A stretch of 49,175 nucleotides of DNA from contig NZ_PPRU01000026.1 in the NCBI RefSeq assembly GCF_002902285.1, positions 1 through 49,175 on the forward strand. Reading direction: 5' to 3'. Of this stretch, positions 31,655 to 41,975 are shown one piece after another. The notes under the pieces were generated by a model that worked only from the letters and a program-made list of their open reading frames with translations, had not been told where the DNA came from and did no database searches. The DNA comes from Staphylococcus simulans. Lineage in GTDB: Bacteria; Bacillota; Bacilli; Staphylococcales; Staphylococcaceae. Position 1 is the stretch's first letter; each line of letters starts with the position of its first letter. The translations under genes and the position numbers were made by a program.

Positions 31655-31893
31655 CACTGAATATAAAGTTTTTTGTTCACGGGGTGGTGGGACATGTACT
31701 TTATATTCAGTGATTTTTTATAAGTAGTAAAAAGGAGTATAGTGATTACCCATTATCGGGAGAGTGGGTAATCGGAATTTACTTACTATTTTGTATCGGG
31801 TTCAAAATAGTAACGTTTATGAAAAGAATTGTTCTTATCGGGTTAAGAACAGTGGCGATTCATTGCCCCAATTCCTGTGGACCCAGGGCAATG
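31655..31893. ncRNA. Array of stem-loops, candidate structured RNA
   Basis: Five hairpins stand in a row without any ORF: 31655-31712 (15-bp perfect stem, 28-base loop), 31744-31773 (9 bp), 31783-31813 (11 bp), 31830-31851 (8 bp) and 31861-31893 (8 bp). The middle three have unrelated stems but all expose the same loop core, TATCGGG on the plus strand or CCCGATA on the minus strand. Same loop plus different stems indicates a selected RNA structure. On the minus strand the loops would be C-rich, as in several staphylococcal small RNAs. Strand and function are not established. Confidence 0.5.
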
Positions 31894-31990
31894 TAGCCAA
31901 CTTTTATTGTATTTATTCATAACTTTTAAAGGAGTTTCGTTTTTAAGATTTAATAATGGCTGCATGTCATGGATAATCGCGGGTCCATGA

Positions 31991-32737
31991 CTATGCGTTT
32001 GGCTTAATCGCAAATGCACGGACCGGGAATCCTGGCGCATCTGCCGGTTTTGGACATATTGTATAAATCACTGCGCCTCGTTCTGGGAGGCGGTCTAAAT
32101 TCGTTAGGAGCTCAATTTGGTACGTGTCTTGTCCGAGTACATAACGTTCACCGATTAAGTCGCCGTGTTTTGCGACATCGACTGAAGCGTCTGTATCGAA
32201 TGTTTCATGACCGACTGAACGTACACCGCGTTCTTCAAGTAAGAATTGTAATGCATCGAGTGACCATCCGGGTGCGTGAGGGTTACCTTCAGCATCTTTA
32301 TTCTCAAATTGCTCCACATTCGGCCAACGGTGTGACCAATCACTGCGGAATGCGACGAACGTATCAGGTTCGATTCGGCCATGTTGTGCTTCCCACTCAA
32401 GTAAATGATCGCGAGTTAAACGGAAATCGGGGTTTTCCGCAACTTCTTTAGAGTAATCAAGTACGATAAGCGGTAACACTAATTCTTTCAAATCTAATTC
32501 ATGTAAATATCTTCTGTTTTCGACAAAGTGGATGGGGGCATCGATATGTGTGCCGTATTGTGTGGCAACACTCCATCTTTGTACAAAATAACCATCTTCT
32601 GCAACGGTACTGATTGTATCAATATATGCAGCTTCTAATGCGCTGAAATGTGGGCTGTCTGTGTCAAAGGTATGGGTTAAATCGACCCATTCACTTTCTT
32701 TTAGACTTTTCAGCTGATCCCATAAAGGATAACTCAT
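31991..32737 (-). CDS. Cyclase family protein (kynurenine formamidase-like)
   Basis: About 248 residues of the PF04199 family. The metal-binding HxGTHxDxPxH motif is visible as YGTHIDAPIHF near 60-70, with a further GHETFDTD stretch. Members hydrolyse amide or ester bonds of small metabolites, for example N-formylkynurenine, but the substrate here is unknown. The ATG at 32737 is preferred to the GTG at 32746 because GAGGTG lies at the right distance from it. It is the last gene of the minus-strand methionine cluster, 107 bases after metE, where a hairpin may lower its expression; in S. aureus the operon ends with a different gene. Confidence 0.75.
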   Translation of the reverse strand: MSYPLWDQLKSLKESEWVDLTHTFDTDSPHFSALEAAYIDTISTVAEDGYFVQRWSVATQYGTHIDAPIHFVENRRYLHELDLKELVLPLIVLDYSKEVAENPDFRLTRDHLLEWEAQHGRIEPDTFVAFRSDWSHRWPNVEQFENKDAEGNPHAPGWSLDALQFLLEERGVRSVGHETFDTDASVDVAKHGDLIGERYVLGQDTYQIELLTNLDRLPERGAVIYTICPKPADAPGFPVRAFAIKPNA

Positions 32738-32790
32738 TATAAACACCTCATGACTGCTTAAAATTGTGTAGGGCTGATATAAGTGTATTC

Positions 32791-32823
32791 ACGAGTGAGT
32801 TTTAAGACTGCGGGCTCACTCGT
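32791..32823 (-). other. Hairpin between metE and the cyclase gene
   Basis: ACGAGTGAG (32791-32799) and CTCACTCGT (32815-32823) form a perfect 9-bp stem. On the minus strand no T tail follows, so it is more likely an mRNA-stabilising or processing hairpin than a terminator. Confidence 0.4.
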
Positions 32824-32844
32824 AAACCACTCATGACAAGTGAA

Positions 32845-35088
32845 TTAAGCTGTTTCTTGTCCTTCTTTGTTTCTTAATTTTTTAACTGCTGAAACTAATA
32901 CTGTTAATGCTTCTTTTACTTGATCTTCGTTACGTGTTTTCAAACCGCAGTCTGGGTTAACCCAGAATAATGAACGGTCGATTTCTTGTAAACCACGGTT
33001 GATTGCGACTGTGATTTCTTCTTCAGTCGGGATACGTGGACTGTGGATATCATATACACCTAATCCGATACCTAAATCATACGTTACATCCTCGAAGTCT
33101 TTGATTAAAGCACCATGGCTGCGTGATGTTTCGATTGAGATAACATCTGCATCCAAGTCGTGGATAGTATGGATGATTTCGCCGAATTGAGAATAGCACA
33201 TATGCGTATGGATTTGCGTCGCATCTGACACTGAAGATGTTGCTAAGCGGAATGAACGTAACGCTTGTTTCAAGTATTCTTCATGGTATTCAGAGCGTAA
33301 TGGTAAACCTTCACGTAATGCTGGTTCATCTACTTGGATAATTTTAATGCCTGCATCTTCTAATGCTAAAACTTCTTCGTTGATAGCTAAAGCGATTTGG
33401 TCTTGTACTTCATGGCGTGGGATGTCTACACGTTCGAATGACCAGTTTAAGATAGTTACAGGACCAGTCAACATACCTTTTACAGGGTGGTCAGTTAAGC
33501 TTTGCGCATAAGCTGTTTCTTCCACTGTGATTGGTTTAGTCCATTTAACATCTCCATAGATAACTGGTGGTTTAACAGCACGAGATCCGTATGATTGAAC
33601 CCAACCGTATTTTGTAACTAAGAAGCCTTGTAAACGTTCACCGAAGAACTCAACCATGTCATTACGTTCGAACTCACCATGTACAAATACATCTAAGCCG
33701 ATATCTTCTTGGATTTGAATCCAGCGTGCGATTTCATCGCGTAAGAATTGGTTATATTCTTCATCACTGATACGTTGGTTTTTCCAGTCAGCACGTTTTT
33801 TACGAACTTCTTTCGTTTGTGGGAATGAACCAATTGTAGTTGTTGGTAATTCTGGTAATTTTAAGCGTGCATCTTGAACTTTTTTACGTTCAGGGAATGC
33901 TGACTCACGTTGTGTACGTACGCTGTCAAAGTCGTATTCAAGGTTTTTGAATGCTTGGTTTTGGAAGCGCTCGTAAGCTGCTTTTAATTTATCGTATTTT
34001 TCGCTGTCGCCGTTGTTGATAACACGTTTTAAAGCGTCTAATTCGTCTAATTTTTCAGTTGCGAAGCTTAAACCTTCTTCAATTGATTCATCTAATTCTT
34101 CATCGTCTAATGAAACAGGAACATGAAGTAATGAAGATGATGGTTGGATAACTAACTCATCAGTATAATTTTCTAAAGTTTCAATCAATTCTTTTTTTGC
34201 TTCGATATCTGCAGCCCATACATTACGGCCATCAATAATACCTGCGTATAATGCTTTGTCTTTAGATAATTTGCCTGCTTTGATTTGTTCAAGGTTTTTA
34301 CCACCGTCATGTACGAAGTCTAAACCGAAACCTTTAACAGGTAAGCTATTCACAAAGTCTAAATCTACATGTTCGAAATAAGTTTGGATGACTAATTTAT
34401 CAGCTAACCCAGCTTTATCGAAGTATTCATAGACGTGACGTGTAACGTCTTGTAATTGTTCTGCATCATCAGTTACTAATACAGGTTCGTCGATTTGAAT
34501 GTATTCAGCACCTGCATCAACAAGTGATTGTAATACTTCTTTGTATAATGGAAGCAATGCTTCAACTTTCTCTTCAAATGTTTGATCACCGCCGCGTGAT
34601 AATTGAACGAATGTTACAGGACCTAAAATCACTGGGTGTGCATTTACGTTTAATTGTTTAGCGAATTCGAAACGTTCTAATAAAACGTTGCGGTTTAATT
34701 TAGGTTCTACGTTGTCCCATTCAGGTACGATGTAGTGATAGTTTGTGTTGAACCATTTAATTAAGGCACTTGCGACATTTTCTTTTGTACCACGTGCGAT
34801 ATTGAATAATAAATCATCGTTGACTTCTTGACCTTGGAAACGTTCTGGGATGATGTTGAATAATAATGATACGTCTAATACGTGGTCATATAATGAGAAG
34901 TCTCCAACAGGTACGCTGTCGATACTGTAGTGTTTTTGTAATAATAAGTTTTCTTTATGCAGGTCGTTTAATGTTGTTGTTAATTCATCATAGTTTGTTT
35001 TACCTGCCCAGTAACTTTCGATTGCTTTCTTCCATTCTCTCTTGCGTCCTAAACGTGGGAATCCGATATTAGCTGTTGTAATTGTCAT
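32845..35088 (-). CDS. metE: Cobalamin-independent methionine synthase
   Basis: 5-methyltetrahydropteroyltriglutamate-homocysteine S-methyltransferase: transfers a methyl group to homocysteine to make methionine without B12. 747 residues, full length. The N-terminus begins with the MetE signature [14 protein letters not shown], and the catalytic C-terminal half has the zinc ligands in [10 protein letters not shown] and NPDCGLKTR. It overlaps the metF-type gene by four bases (ATGA), and GGAGG precedes it. It uses methyl-THF made by that neighbour, so the two supply and use the methyl group. Confidence 0.97.
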   Translation of the reverse strand: MTITTANIGFPRLGRKREWKKAIESYWAGKTNYDELTTTLNDLHKENLLLQKHYSIDSVPVGDFSLYDHVLDVSLLFNIIPERFQGQEVNDDLLFNIARGTKENVASALIKWFNTNYHYIVPEWDNVEPKLNRNVLLERFEFAKQLNVNAHPVILGPVTFVQLSRGGDQTFEEKVEALLPLYKEVLQSLVDAGAEYIQIDEPVLVTDDAEQLQDVTRHVYEYFDKAGLADKLVIQTYFEHVDLDFVNSLPVKGFGLDFVHDGGKNLEQIKAGKLSKDKALYAGIIDGRNVWAADIEAKKELIETLENYTDELVIQPSSSLLHVPVSLDDEELDESIEEGLSFATEKLDELDALKRVINNGDSEKYDKLKAAYERFQNQAFKNLEYDFDSVRTQRESAFPERKKVQDARLKLPELPTTTIGSFPQTKEVRKKRADWKNQRISDEEYNQFLRDEIARWIQIQEDIGLDVFVHGEFERNDMVEFFGERLQGFLVTKYGWVQSYGSRAVKPPVIYGDVKWTKPITVEETAYAQSLTDHPVKGMLTGPVTILNWSFERVDIPRHEVQDQIALAINEEVLALEDAGIKIIQVDEPALREGLPLRSEYHEEYLKQALRSFRLATSSVSDATQIHTHMCYSQFGEIIHTIHDLDADVISIETSRSHGALIKDFEDVTYDLGIGLGVYDIHSPRIPTEEEITVAINRGLQEIDRSLFWVNPDCGLKTRNEDQVKEALTVLVSAVKKLRNKEGQETA

Positions 35089-36926
35089 ATTATTGCCTCC
35101 TGATTTTTTGCAGTTTGTTTTTTAAAGTAATGTGTAAGTTCGAGTGAAAAGTCTACTTGTTCAAATGGTGTAATGATATAGAGTCCATTAAAGTGTTTGA
35201 TAACTTCATCTATCAATTTGCGACAGATGCGCAAGCTCAGTTCTTTGGTTTTTTGTTTATCATCTTTAACCGCTTCGAACTGATCTAATATTTCATCTGG
35301 CAATGAAATGCCAGGGACTTCATTGTGTAAGAATGTTGCATTTCTATAACTTGTTATTGGCATGATACCGATAAAGAATGGGGTATCAAGATGTGCTGTC
35401 TTTTCAGCAATTTCTTGAATACGCTCGACAGTGTAGACAGGCTGTGTAATGAAGTAACTCATACCGCAGTCTACTTTTTTGTCTAAGCGTTTCACCGCTG
35501 CTTCCATCTTGCGGACGTTCGGGTTGAACGCACCGGCAATATTGAAGTTCGTTTTCGTTTTCAATGCGCCGCCGTCAATATTAAGTCCTTGGTTGAAACG
35601 AACAGCGAGTTCAGTTAAACCTCTTGAATTTACATCATAAACATTCGTCGCACCTGGCAGATGCCCCACCTTAGATGGGTCACCTGTAATCGCGAGTATC
35701 TCGTTAATACCAAGCAGTGATAAGCCGAGTAAGTGAGATTGTAAACCGATTAAGTTCCTGTCTCTGCAGGTAATGTGGACCAGCGGTTCAATGTTGTAAT
35801 TCTGCTTAATAATACTAGCTGCTGCGATGTTGCTAACGCGTACCGTTGCGAGTGAGTTATCTGCAAGTGTGATAGCGTCGACTTTCGCTTTGTCTAGTTT
35901 TGTGACATTCGCAAAGAATTTCGTTGTATCTAAGTGCTTTGGTGTATCTAGTTCAACGATGACTGTCGGACCAGCTTTGACTTTAGTCGTTAAGTTATTC
36001 TTTTTGACCGGAATAGAAGGGTAATTACTTTTTCTTCTGATCGGAATAACTTTCTTTTCTAAAGTTGGTTTTAAACCTTCAACCGCTTGCTTGATGAAGC
36101 GGATATGTTCAGGTGTAGTACCGCAACAACCGCCGATTAAGTGTACGCCTTCTTTCACTAGCGTTTCAGCTATCTTACCGAAGTAAGAAGCGTTGTCGCT
36201 GTAGTGAATCGTAGAATCTTCAAAGTCTAAGAGACTTGCGTTCGGGTAACATGAGAGAATCGCATGTTGCGGAATCTCAATATGTGTGAAAGATTGTTGC
36301 ATATGGTGCGGACCGTGATGGCAATTCAAGCCGATAACGTCTGCGCCTTCTGCTTCAACTTGTTTAAGTGCTTCGTTAATTTCTGTTCCATCTTGCAAGT
36401 AGTTGGTGCTTGAAGCAGTTAACTGTGCGATAACTGGAATATTGTACTTTTTCTTCGTCGCTCTGATCACCTGCAAGAGTTCGTTTAAATCGTAATAAGT
36501 TTCAAAGAGGAGTGCGTCAACACCCTCGTCAATCAGTGTTTCAATTTGAATATCTGTGTGATACAAAATCGTCGATAGCGACAAGTCATTTTGTTTCACG
36601 CCTTTAAAACCTCCGACAGTTCCTAAAATAAACGTGTCTTCATTGGCTGCTTGTTTCGCTATTCTGACACCGGCACGTGTTATGTCTCTTACTTGGTGTT
36701 CTAATCCGAAAGCTTGAAGCTTTTCGAAGTTAGCACCGTAAGTATTGGTTTGAATGACATCCGCACCAGCTTCAATGTAAGATCGATGAATTTGTTCGAT
36801 TTTCTTTGGATGTGTAAGATTATATGCTTCAGGGCAAGTATCGATCCCTTCAGAGTAGAGAATCGTTCCTATTGCACCGTCAGCTACTAATACGTTCTTG
36901 CTCAAAGTTTGTAGAAACCGGCTCAT
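35085..36926 (-). CDS. Bifunctional homocysteine S-methyltransferase / methylenetetrahydrofolate reductase
   Basis: About 613 residues. The N-terminal half (to about 300) is a homocysteine S-methyltransferase with [14 protein letters not shown], the zinc Cys in GLNCHHGP and the [11 protein letters not shown] pair; the C-terminal half is a MetF-like MTHF reductase with [10 protein letters not shown] and TQPVY. It makes 5-methyl-THF for MetE and may methylate homocysteine itself. Often annotated metF or YitJ in Bacilli. The ATG at 36926 is preferred over one at 36962, since GGAGGAAGC is right before it; this gives a 47-base overlap with the upstream gene. Confidence 0.92.
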   Translation of the reverse strand: MSRFLQTLSKNVLVADGAIGTILYSEGIDTCPEAYNLTHPKKIEQIHRSYIEAGADVIQTNTYGANFEKLQAFGLEHQVRDITRAGVRIAKQAANEDTFILGTVGGFKGVKQNDLSLSTILYHTDIQIETLIDEGVDALLFETYYDLNELLQVIRATKKKYNIPVIAQLTASSTNYLQDGTEINEALKQVEAEGADVIGLNCHHGPHHMQQSFTHIEIPQHAILSCYPNASLLDFEDSTIHYSDNASYFGKIAETLVKEGVHLIGGCCGTTPEHIRFIKQAVEGLKPTLEKKVIPIRRKSNYPSIPVKKNNLTTKVKAGPTVIVELDTPKHLDTTKFFANVTKLDKAKVDAITLADNSLATVRVSNIAAASIIKQNYNIEPLVHITCRDRNLIGLQSHLLGLSLLGINEILAITGDPSKVGHLPGATNVYDVNSRGLTELAVRFNQGLNIDGGALKTKTNFNIAGAFNPNVRKMEAAVKRLDKKVDCGMSYFITQPVYTVERIQEIAEKTAHLDTPFFIGIMPITSYRNATFLHNEVPGISLPDEILDQFEAVKDDKQKTKELSLRICRKLIDEVIKHFNGLYIITPFEQVDFSLELTHYFKKQTAKNQEAII

Positions 36927-38052
36927 AGTATGCTTCCTCCAATGCTGCTTCAAAATCTGCAATCAACTCGTCTGGGTCTTCTAAGCCCACACTCAGTCTC
37001 AAGAGATCGAACGTAATTCCGCGTTCGTTACGCACATCTTCTGGAACAGAAGCATGTGACATTGTGGCTGGATGAGAGACGATAGTTTGAATACCGCCTA
37101 GGCTGACTGCGATTTGCGGTATTTTTAATGCTTTCGCAAATGTCGGTACCTTTTCTGCTTCGCTTAATCTGAAGCCAAGTACTGCACCGCCATTTTCAGC
37201 TTGGCGTTGATTGATTTCATCATTTCCTGGGTAATATACATCAGTAATTTCAGGACGTGATTTTAAGAATTCAACAATCTTTTCAGTGTTTTTCACTGAT
37301 TGATTCCATCGTACATAAAGCGTTTTAAGATGCTTTGTCAGTGTCCAGCTGTCTTGAGCTGATAATCCGCTTCCTAAAGTGTTTTGTAAGAATTGTAATG
37401 ATTCTGCAACTTCCGCGTTGTTTGTTACAACTGCCCCTGCAATTAAGTCACTGTGGCCGCTTAAGAATTTAGTGGCACTATGAATCACAATGTCAGCACC
37501 TAAATGCAATGGCTTTTGTGATAGGGGTGTTAAGAATGTATTGTCGACTGAAACAAGGATATTATGTTTCTTTGCGACATCCGCAATGGCTTGAATATCT
37601 GTCACTTTAAATAATGGATTTGACGGTGTTTCCAGATGAATTAGTTTCGTATTTTCCTGAATCGCTTGTTCAACTGCTAATGGGTTTGTCGTATCTACTG
37701 CTGTGACTTCGATATTAAATCCTGGTAAAACATGTTCGCATAAGCGGTATGTCCCACCGTAAACATCATTCGGAATAATTAAGTGATCTCCTGATTTCAG
37801 TAAGAAGAAAACTGCTGAAATTGCTCCGATTCCTGAGTTATAAGCGATACCGTACTCGGCATCTTCAAGTGCTGCAAGCTTTTCTTCTAACAATGCTCGG
37901 TTCGGGTGGCCTGATCTTGCGTAATCGTAAGGGACCTCTGAACCAATCAATGCTGTCGGGAAAGTCGATGAGTCATAAAGTGGCGGGTTGGCTGCTAAAA
38001 TGTGCGGGAATTGATGATACTTAATTAAATTTGTTTCTGATGATAGTGACAT
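36880..38052 (-). CDS. metC: Cystathionine beta-lyase (Cys/Met metabolism PLP enzyme)
   Basis: Fold type I PLP enzyme of 390 residues that cleaves cystathionine to homocysteine, which the next two genes turn into methionine. Motifs: YDYARSGHPNR near 42-52, YGGTYRL near 100, DNTFLTP and the Schiff-base lysine in SATKFLSGHSDL near 200. Cystathionine gamma-synthase (metI) is a paralogue with the same fold, so the choice between metC and metI rests on operon position and is not fully certain. AAGGAGT precedes the start. It is the first gene after the T-box leader, with no metI between. Confidence 0.82.
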   Translation of the reverse strand: MSLSSETNLIKYHQFPHILAANPPLYDSSTFPTALIGSEVPYDYARSGHPNRALLEEKLAALEDAEYGIAYNSGIGAISAVFFLLKSGDHLIIPNDVYGGTYRLCEHVLPGFNIEVTAVDTTNPLAVEQAIQENTKLIHLETPSNPLFKVTDIQAIADVAKKHNILVSVDNTFLTPLSQKPLHLGADIVIHSATKFLSGHSDLIAGAVVTNNAEVAESLQFLQNTLGSGLSAQDSWTLTKHLKTLYVRWNQSVKNTEKIVEFLKSRPEITDVYYPGNDEINQRQAENGGAVLGFRLSEAEKVPTFAKALKIPQIAVSLGGIQTIVSHPATMSHASVPEDVRNERGITFDLLRLSVGLEDPDELIADFEAALEEAYYEPVSTNFEQERISS

Positions 38053-38127
38053 ACATATACACTCCTTTAGTTATTGAGATTGCTTTTGGCTGCGGAAGTT
38101 CTGGAACTAAGGAGGGAAGCTGACCAC

Positions 38128-38569
38128 GAAAAAAAGCTTCCGTCCTTTAAACCCGAAAAAAGATTCGGATGTAAAGGACGAAAGCTTGAGCTTCGCGGTA
38201 CCACCTTAATTCGCTGCTTTATTGCTAAAGCAACCTCTTCCAGTACGCTAAATCTGTTCATGGCAGCTACTGAAGGTCGGTTCCGTTATATGTATCAGCT
38301 GTTGCTGTAAATAACAATAACGTGTGCGTCATTCCAGTACGCCATTATGCAAAAATGTTAATACTGTAGCGCTATAACGGGCGCCCCCGTTGATGCCTCA
38401 TATCGACACCACCACTCCAAGGCCATTTTCAAACTTTCTTTCTGTGCTTCCTTTCAGCGGACAGAAGCTCTCTGTGTCAGCAGTGTAAGTTCTACTTTCC
38501 TTATTATCGTGTTTCAAGACGATATTCAATTGTTTCTCTTTCGTGTTGAAAGGTTTGTTTTTTGTTGAT
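38128..38569 (-). promoter_or_regulatory. Methionine T-box leader of the metC operon
   Basis: About 440 bases on the minus strand, the length of the staphylococcal met leader. The T-box AAGGTGGTACCGCG is at 38195-38207; the terminator 38128-38187 has GTCCTTTA/TAAAGGAC and AGCTTTC../GGAAGCTTTTTTT arms. AGAGAGC (around 38470) and a methionine specifier ATG at 38424-38426 (AAATGGCC context) complete the identification. Uncharged tRNA-Met should allow read-through. Confidence 0.9.
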
Positions 38570-38575
38570 GACCAC

Positions 38576-38605
38576 ATTGTATATTGGTTCTGTTTTGTTT
38601 GTCAA
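38576..38605 (-). promoter_or_regulatory. Promoter of the met operon
   Basis: Consensus TTGACA (38600-38605), 18-base spacer, TACAAT (38576-38581) on the minus strand, start about 38569. The strong promoter fits control by attenuation rather than initiation. Bases 38606-38849 hold only AT-rich sequence, with a weak plus-strand TACAAT at 38781 that may serve parB. Confidence 0.8.
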
Positions 38606-38849
38606 CAGAATTTTCAGAATAGTAGGTTTTTACTGACAATTAAAAACGAGAGAAACATAAGCGTATCAAGGGTTGGACGTTGCTGAAAAATTTTTAAAAT
38701 TTTTTTGAATCAAGCCATTTTTCAGTCATTATTTTTCAATTTAAGAATGAAAATTCCTTTATTGCATTCATGATTTTCCTTACAATAAGAGAGGAGCAAA
38801 AATTAAAAATGTAACACTATTTTAGTGACGAAAGTGAGGTGACTGGAAC

Positions 38850-39662
38850 GTGCGTGACATAACAAATGAGAACGATGGACATGTAGAATATATCGATTTA
38901 GATGCAATTCGGCCAAACCCTTATCAGCCTAGAAAACATTTTGATCAAGAAAAATTAGCAGATCTCGCAGCTTCTATTCGTGAACATGGCGTCTTACAAC
39001 CGATTATCTTACGCAAAACGGTGCAAGGTTACCATATTGTCGTAGGTGAACGCCGTTTCAGAGCCTCTCATTTAGCAGGCTTGAACTCAGTACCAGCGAT
39101 AGTCAAAGAGATGTCTGATGCTGAGATGATGGAACTCGCCATTATAGAGAACCTGCAGCGGGAAGATTTGAATGCGATTGAAGAAGCGGAAAGTTATCGT
39201 AAGCTGATGGATGATTTACATATCACACAAAAAGAGGTGGCTGAACGTTTAGGTAAATCCCGTCCTTATATCGCGAATATGTTGCGATTGTTGAATTTAC
39301 CGCCTGCTGTCGCCGAGTGGGTAAAAGACGGCAAATTATCAGGTGCGCATGGTCGCACATTATTAATACTAAAAGACGAGACCAAAATGAAACAAATCGC
39401 TAAACAAGTCATGAAAGAAGAGTGGAGTGTGCGTTACTTAGAAAAATACATTGCAGAGCTGACTTCACCTACTTCAGAAGATGATGCTAAGAAAAAGACA
39501 AAGAAACCGCGCATGATTGAACGGCAGGAACGCTTGCTTAAAGAGCGCTTTGGTACCAATGTAGCGATCACAACTAAGCGAAATAAAGGACAAATCACTT
39601 TTGAATTCAAATCAGAAGAAGAATTTAAGCGTTTGATTCAACAATTACACAGTGAAACATAA
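38850..39662 (+). CDS. parB: Chromosome segregation protein ParB (Spo0J)
   Basis: CTP-dependent clamp that loads at parS sites and recruits condensin to organise the origin. 270 residues. The CTP-binding GERRFRAS is near 72-79 and the HTH motif EVAERLGKSRPYIANML near 130-147. GTG start with GAGGTG eight bases upstream. No parA/soj is adjacent, consistent with staphylococci. It is paralogous to Noc at 28069 and lies 10 kb from it, with the methionine genes between them; in Bacillus noc and spo0J are almost neighbours. Confidence 0.93.
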   Translation: MRDITNENDGHVEYIDLDAIRPNPYQPRKHFDQEKLADLAASIREHGVLQPIILRKTVQGYHIVVGERRFRASHLAGLNSVPAIVKEMSDAEMMELAIIENLQREDLNAIEEAESYRKLMDDLHITQKEVAERLGKSRPYIANMLRLLNLPPAVAEWVKDGKLSGAHGRTLLILKDETKMKQIAKQVMKEEWSVRYLEKYIAELTSPTSEDDAKKKTKKPRMIERQERLLKERFGTNVAITTKRNKGQITFEFKSEEEFKRLIQQLHSET

Positions 39663-39724
39663 GAAATTATGTTGTATTCATGGTAAAATATATAATTGTT
39701 GTGAAATGACAGGAGGACGAACTT

Positions 39725-40612
39725 TTGAATACGTTTTGGAATACAATGCAAGGTGTTTTCAACTCACTCGTTGAGCCGTTTACAAAGCCTGAAACGTACG
39801 CAATGATACTCAACAAGCTCATCATGATTGTCATCTACGTAGTCGTTGCGATGATTATTATCAACTTAGTCAATAAGTCGATTGATCAGTTCTTTAAACT
39901 ACAAAACCGCAATGCACATGGTAGAAAACGATCTCATACATTAAGTGCGATGTTGAAGAATATTGTGCGTTATGTCGTATGGTTTATTGTATTAACAACG
40001 ATATTAGGTAAATTCGGAATTAGTGTCACAGGATTATTAGCCGGAGCTGGTGTAGTCGGTTTAGCAATCGGCTTTGGTGCACAAACCATTGTTAAAGACA
40101 TCATCACAGGGTTCTTTATTATATTTGAGAATCAATTTGATGTGGGAGATTATGTTAAAATCAACTTGAACGGTGCACCTATCACAGAAGGTACAGTTCA
40201 ATCTATCGGTATCCGCTCAACACGTATACATGCGTATACAGGAGAGTTGACCGTGTTGCCGAACAGTGTAATGTCAGAGATTACCAACTTCTCAATCAGT
40301 AACGGTAAAGCATTGATAGAAGTACCGATTGCGATGGAAGAGAATGTCGATAAGGTAGAAAGTAAGCTGAAAGACTTCTTAGAATCCTTACATTCCAATT
40401 ACTTTATCTTTGTCTCAAAACCTGAAATTCTTGGTATCGAGGATTTAACAGGTAATGCTTATATAATGAAAATAGCGGCAGAAACAACACCGAATAATAC
40501 TGTGCCAGGCGCTCGTATCTTACGTAAAGAGGTTGCGAATTTCTTGAATCAAGAAGGAATTAAATCACCAACCCCTATTATGATGCAGTTTAATGGACAA
40601 AAATCTCAGTAA
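39725..40612 (+). CDS. MscS family mechanosensitive ion channel
   Basis: 295-residue small-conductance channel that opens on membrane tension and protects against osmotic downshock. Three membrane helices in the first 130 residues (about 28-48, 75-95, 100-125); the pore helix has GLLAGAGVVGLAIGFGAQTIVKD, with the small-residue packing of MscS. Beta domain with FDVGDYV and NGAPITEGTVQSIGIRSTRI. TTG start with AGGAGG (39711) at the right distance. Lies between parB and ychF, an arrangement conserved in Bacilli. Confidence 0.92.
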   Translation: MNTFWNTMQGVFNSLVEPFTKPETYAMILNKLIMIVIYVVVAMIIINLVNKSIDQFFKLQNRNAHGRKRSHTLSAMLKNIVRYVVWFIVLTTILGKFGISVTGLLAGAGVVGLAIGFGAQTIVKDIITGFFIIFENQFDVGDYVKINLNGAPITEGTVQSIGIRSTRIHAYTGELTVLPNSVMSEITNFSISNGKALIEVPIAMEENVDKVESKLKDFLESLHSNYFIFVSKPEILGIEDLTGNAYIMKIAAETTPNNTVPGARILRKEVANFLNQEGIKSPTPIMMQFNGQKSQ

Positions 40613-40641
40613 TAAGAATTCATAATGATGGAGGATTGTAA

Positions 40642-40854
40642 ATGGCAGCTCAGTATGGTCTGAATGACATTGTGGAGATGAAAAAGGCGCATGCTTGTGG
40701 CGCAAACCGATTTAAAATAATTCGTATGGGTGCAGATATCAGAATTAAATGCGAACATTGCAATCGAAGTATTATGATGCCTCGTACAGAGTTTAATAAA
40801 AAATTAAAGAAAATACTTGTATCACATGATATACAAGAGAAGGAGAATGACTAA
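40642..40854 (+). CDS. DUF951 domain protein
   Basis: 70-residue protein of the DUF951 family; FGLNDIVEMKKAHACGANRFKI-like start and CEHCNRSIMMPR with a CxxC pair, which might bind zinc. Conserved just before ychF in Firmicutes; function unknown. GGAGG (40631) precedes the ATG, and its TAA overlaps the ychF ATG (TAATG), so the pair is translated together. Confidence 0.88.
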   Translation: MAAQYGLNDIVEMKKAHACGANRFKIIRMGADIRIKCEHCNRSIMMPRTEFNKKLKKILVSHDIQEKEND

Positions 40855-41951
40855 TGGCTTTAACAGCTGGTATCGTAGGCTTACCAAACGTCGGAAAGTC
40901 TACATTATTTAACGCAATTACAAAAGCGGGTGCACTTGCGGCGAACTACCCGTTCGCTACAATCGACCCGAACGTCGGGATTGTAGAAGTTCCGGATTCA
41001 CGTTTAGATGCTTTAGCAGATATCGTTAATCCTAAAAAAGTACTTCCTACAACATTCGAATTCACTGATATTGCAGGGATTGTTAAAGGTGCTTCAAAAG
41101 GTGAAGGTCTAGGAAACAAATTCTTATCTCATATCCGTGAAGTAGATGCAATCTGCCAAGTAGTTCGTGCATTCGATGATGATAACGTGACACACGTATC
41201 TGGTCGTGTAGATCCACTAGATGATATTGAAGTTATCAATATGGAATTAGTACTTGCAGATTTAGAATCTGTAGATAAACGCTTACCACGTCTTGAAAAA
41301 ATGGCACGTCAAAAAGATAAAGATGCGTTGAATGAAGTACGCATTTTAGAACGTATTAAAGAAGCATTAGAAAACGGCGAACCGATTCGCAGCTTAGAGT
41401 TCAATGAAGAAGATGCGAAATATGTGAAACAAGCACAATTATTAACATCAAAACCAATGATTTATATCGCAAACGTTGGTGAAGATGAAGTGAATGAAGC
41501 GGACAACGAAAAAGTTCAAACAATTAAAGAATACGCTGACAAAGAAGGTTCAGAAGTTATTGTCATCAGTGCGAAAATTGAAGAAGAAATTGCGACATTA
41601 GATGACGAAGATAAAGACATGTTCTTAGAAGACTTAGGAATCGAAGAACCTGGCTTGAACCGTTTAATCCGTAGCACATACAACTTGTTAGGTCTTGCGA
41701 CATACTTCACAGCAGGTGTACAAGAAGTACGTGCTTGGACATTCAAAAAAGGTATGACTGCCCCACAATGTGCGGGTATCATCCACACTGACTTTGAACG
41801 CGGCTTCATCCGTGCAGAAGTAACAAGTTATGACGACTATGTTGAAAATAACGGTGAACAAGGTGCGAAAGAAGCAGGTAAAATGCGTTTAGAAGGTAAA
41901 GAATACATCATGCAAGACGGCGATGTTGTTCACTTCAGATTCAACGTATAA
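40854..41951 (+). CDS. ychF: Redox-regulated ATPase YchF
   Basis: Obg-family P-loop NTPase that prefers ATP and interacts with ribosomes. 365 residues: G1 [14 protein letters not shown] (8-21), G3 [10 protein letters not shown], the NVGE sequence in place of NKxD (typical of ATP-preferring YchF), a coiled-coil segment and a C-terminal TGS domain with [16 protein letters not shown]. Usually followed by rpsF-ssb-rpsR in Bacilli, which is not the case here. Confidence 0.96.
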   Translation: MALTAGIVGLPNVGKSTLFNAITKAGALAANYPFATIDPNVGIVEVPDSRLDALADIVNPKKVLPTTFEFTDIAGIVKGASKGEGLGNKFLSHIREVDAICQVVRAFDDDNVTHVSGRVDPLDDIEVINMELVLADLESVDKRLPRLEKMARQKDKDALNEVRILERIKEALENGEPIRSLEFNEEDAKYVKQAQLLTSKPMIYIANVGEDEVNEADNEKVQTIKEYADKEGSEVIVISAKIEEEIATLDDEDKDMFLEDLGIEEPGLNRLIRSTYNLLGLATYFTAGVQEVRAWTFKKGMTAPQCAGIIHTDFERGFIRAEVTSYDDYVENNGEQGAKEAGKMRLEGKEYIMQDGDVVHFRFNV

Positions 41952-41975
41952 TTAAGTAAATAAACAACTAACTAA

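Noticed and set aside
32014..32451. 145-codon plus-strand ORF inside the cyclase gene
   Set aside because: Opposite to a clear PF04199 coding frame and without a ribosome site.
39640..39662. parS half-site near the parB stop (GTGAAACA)
   Set aside because: The other half of TGTTNCACGTGAAACA is missing; I found no full parS or Noc site by eye.
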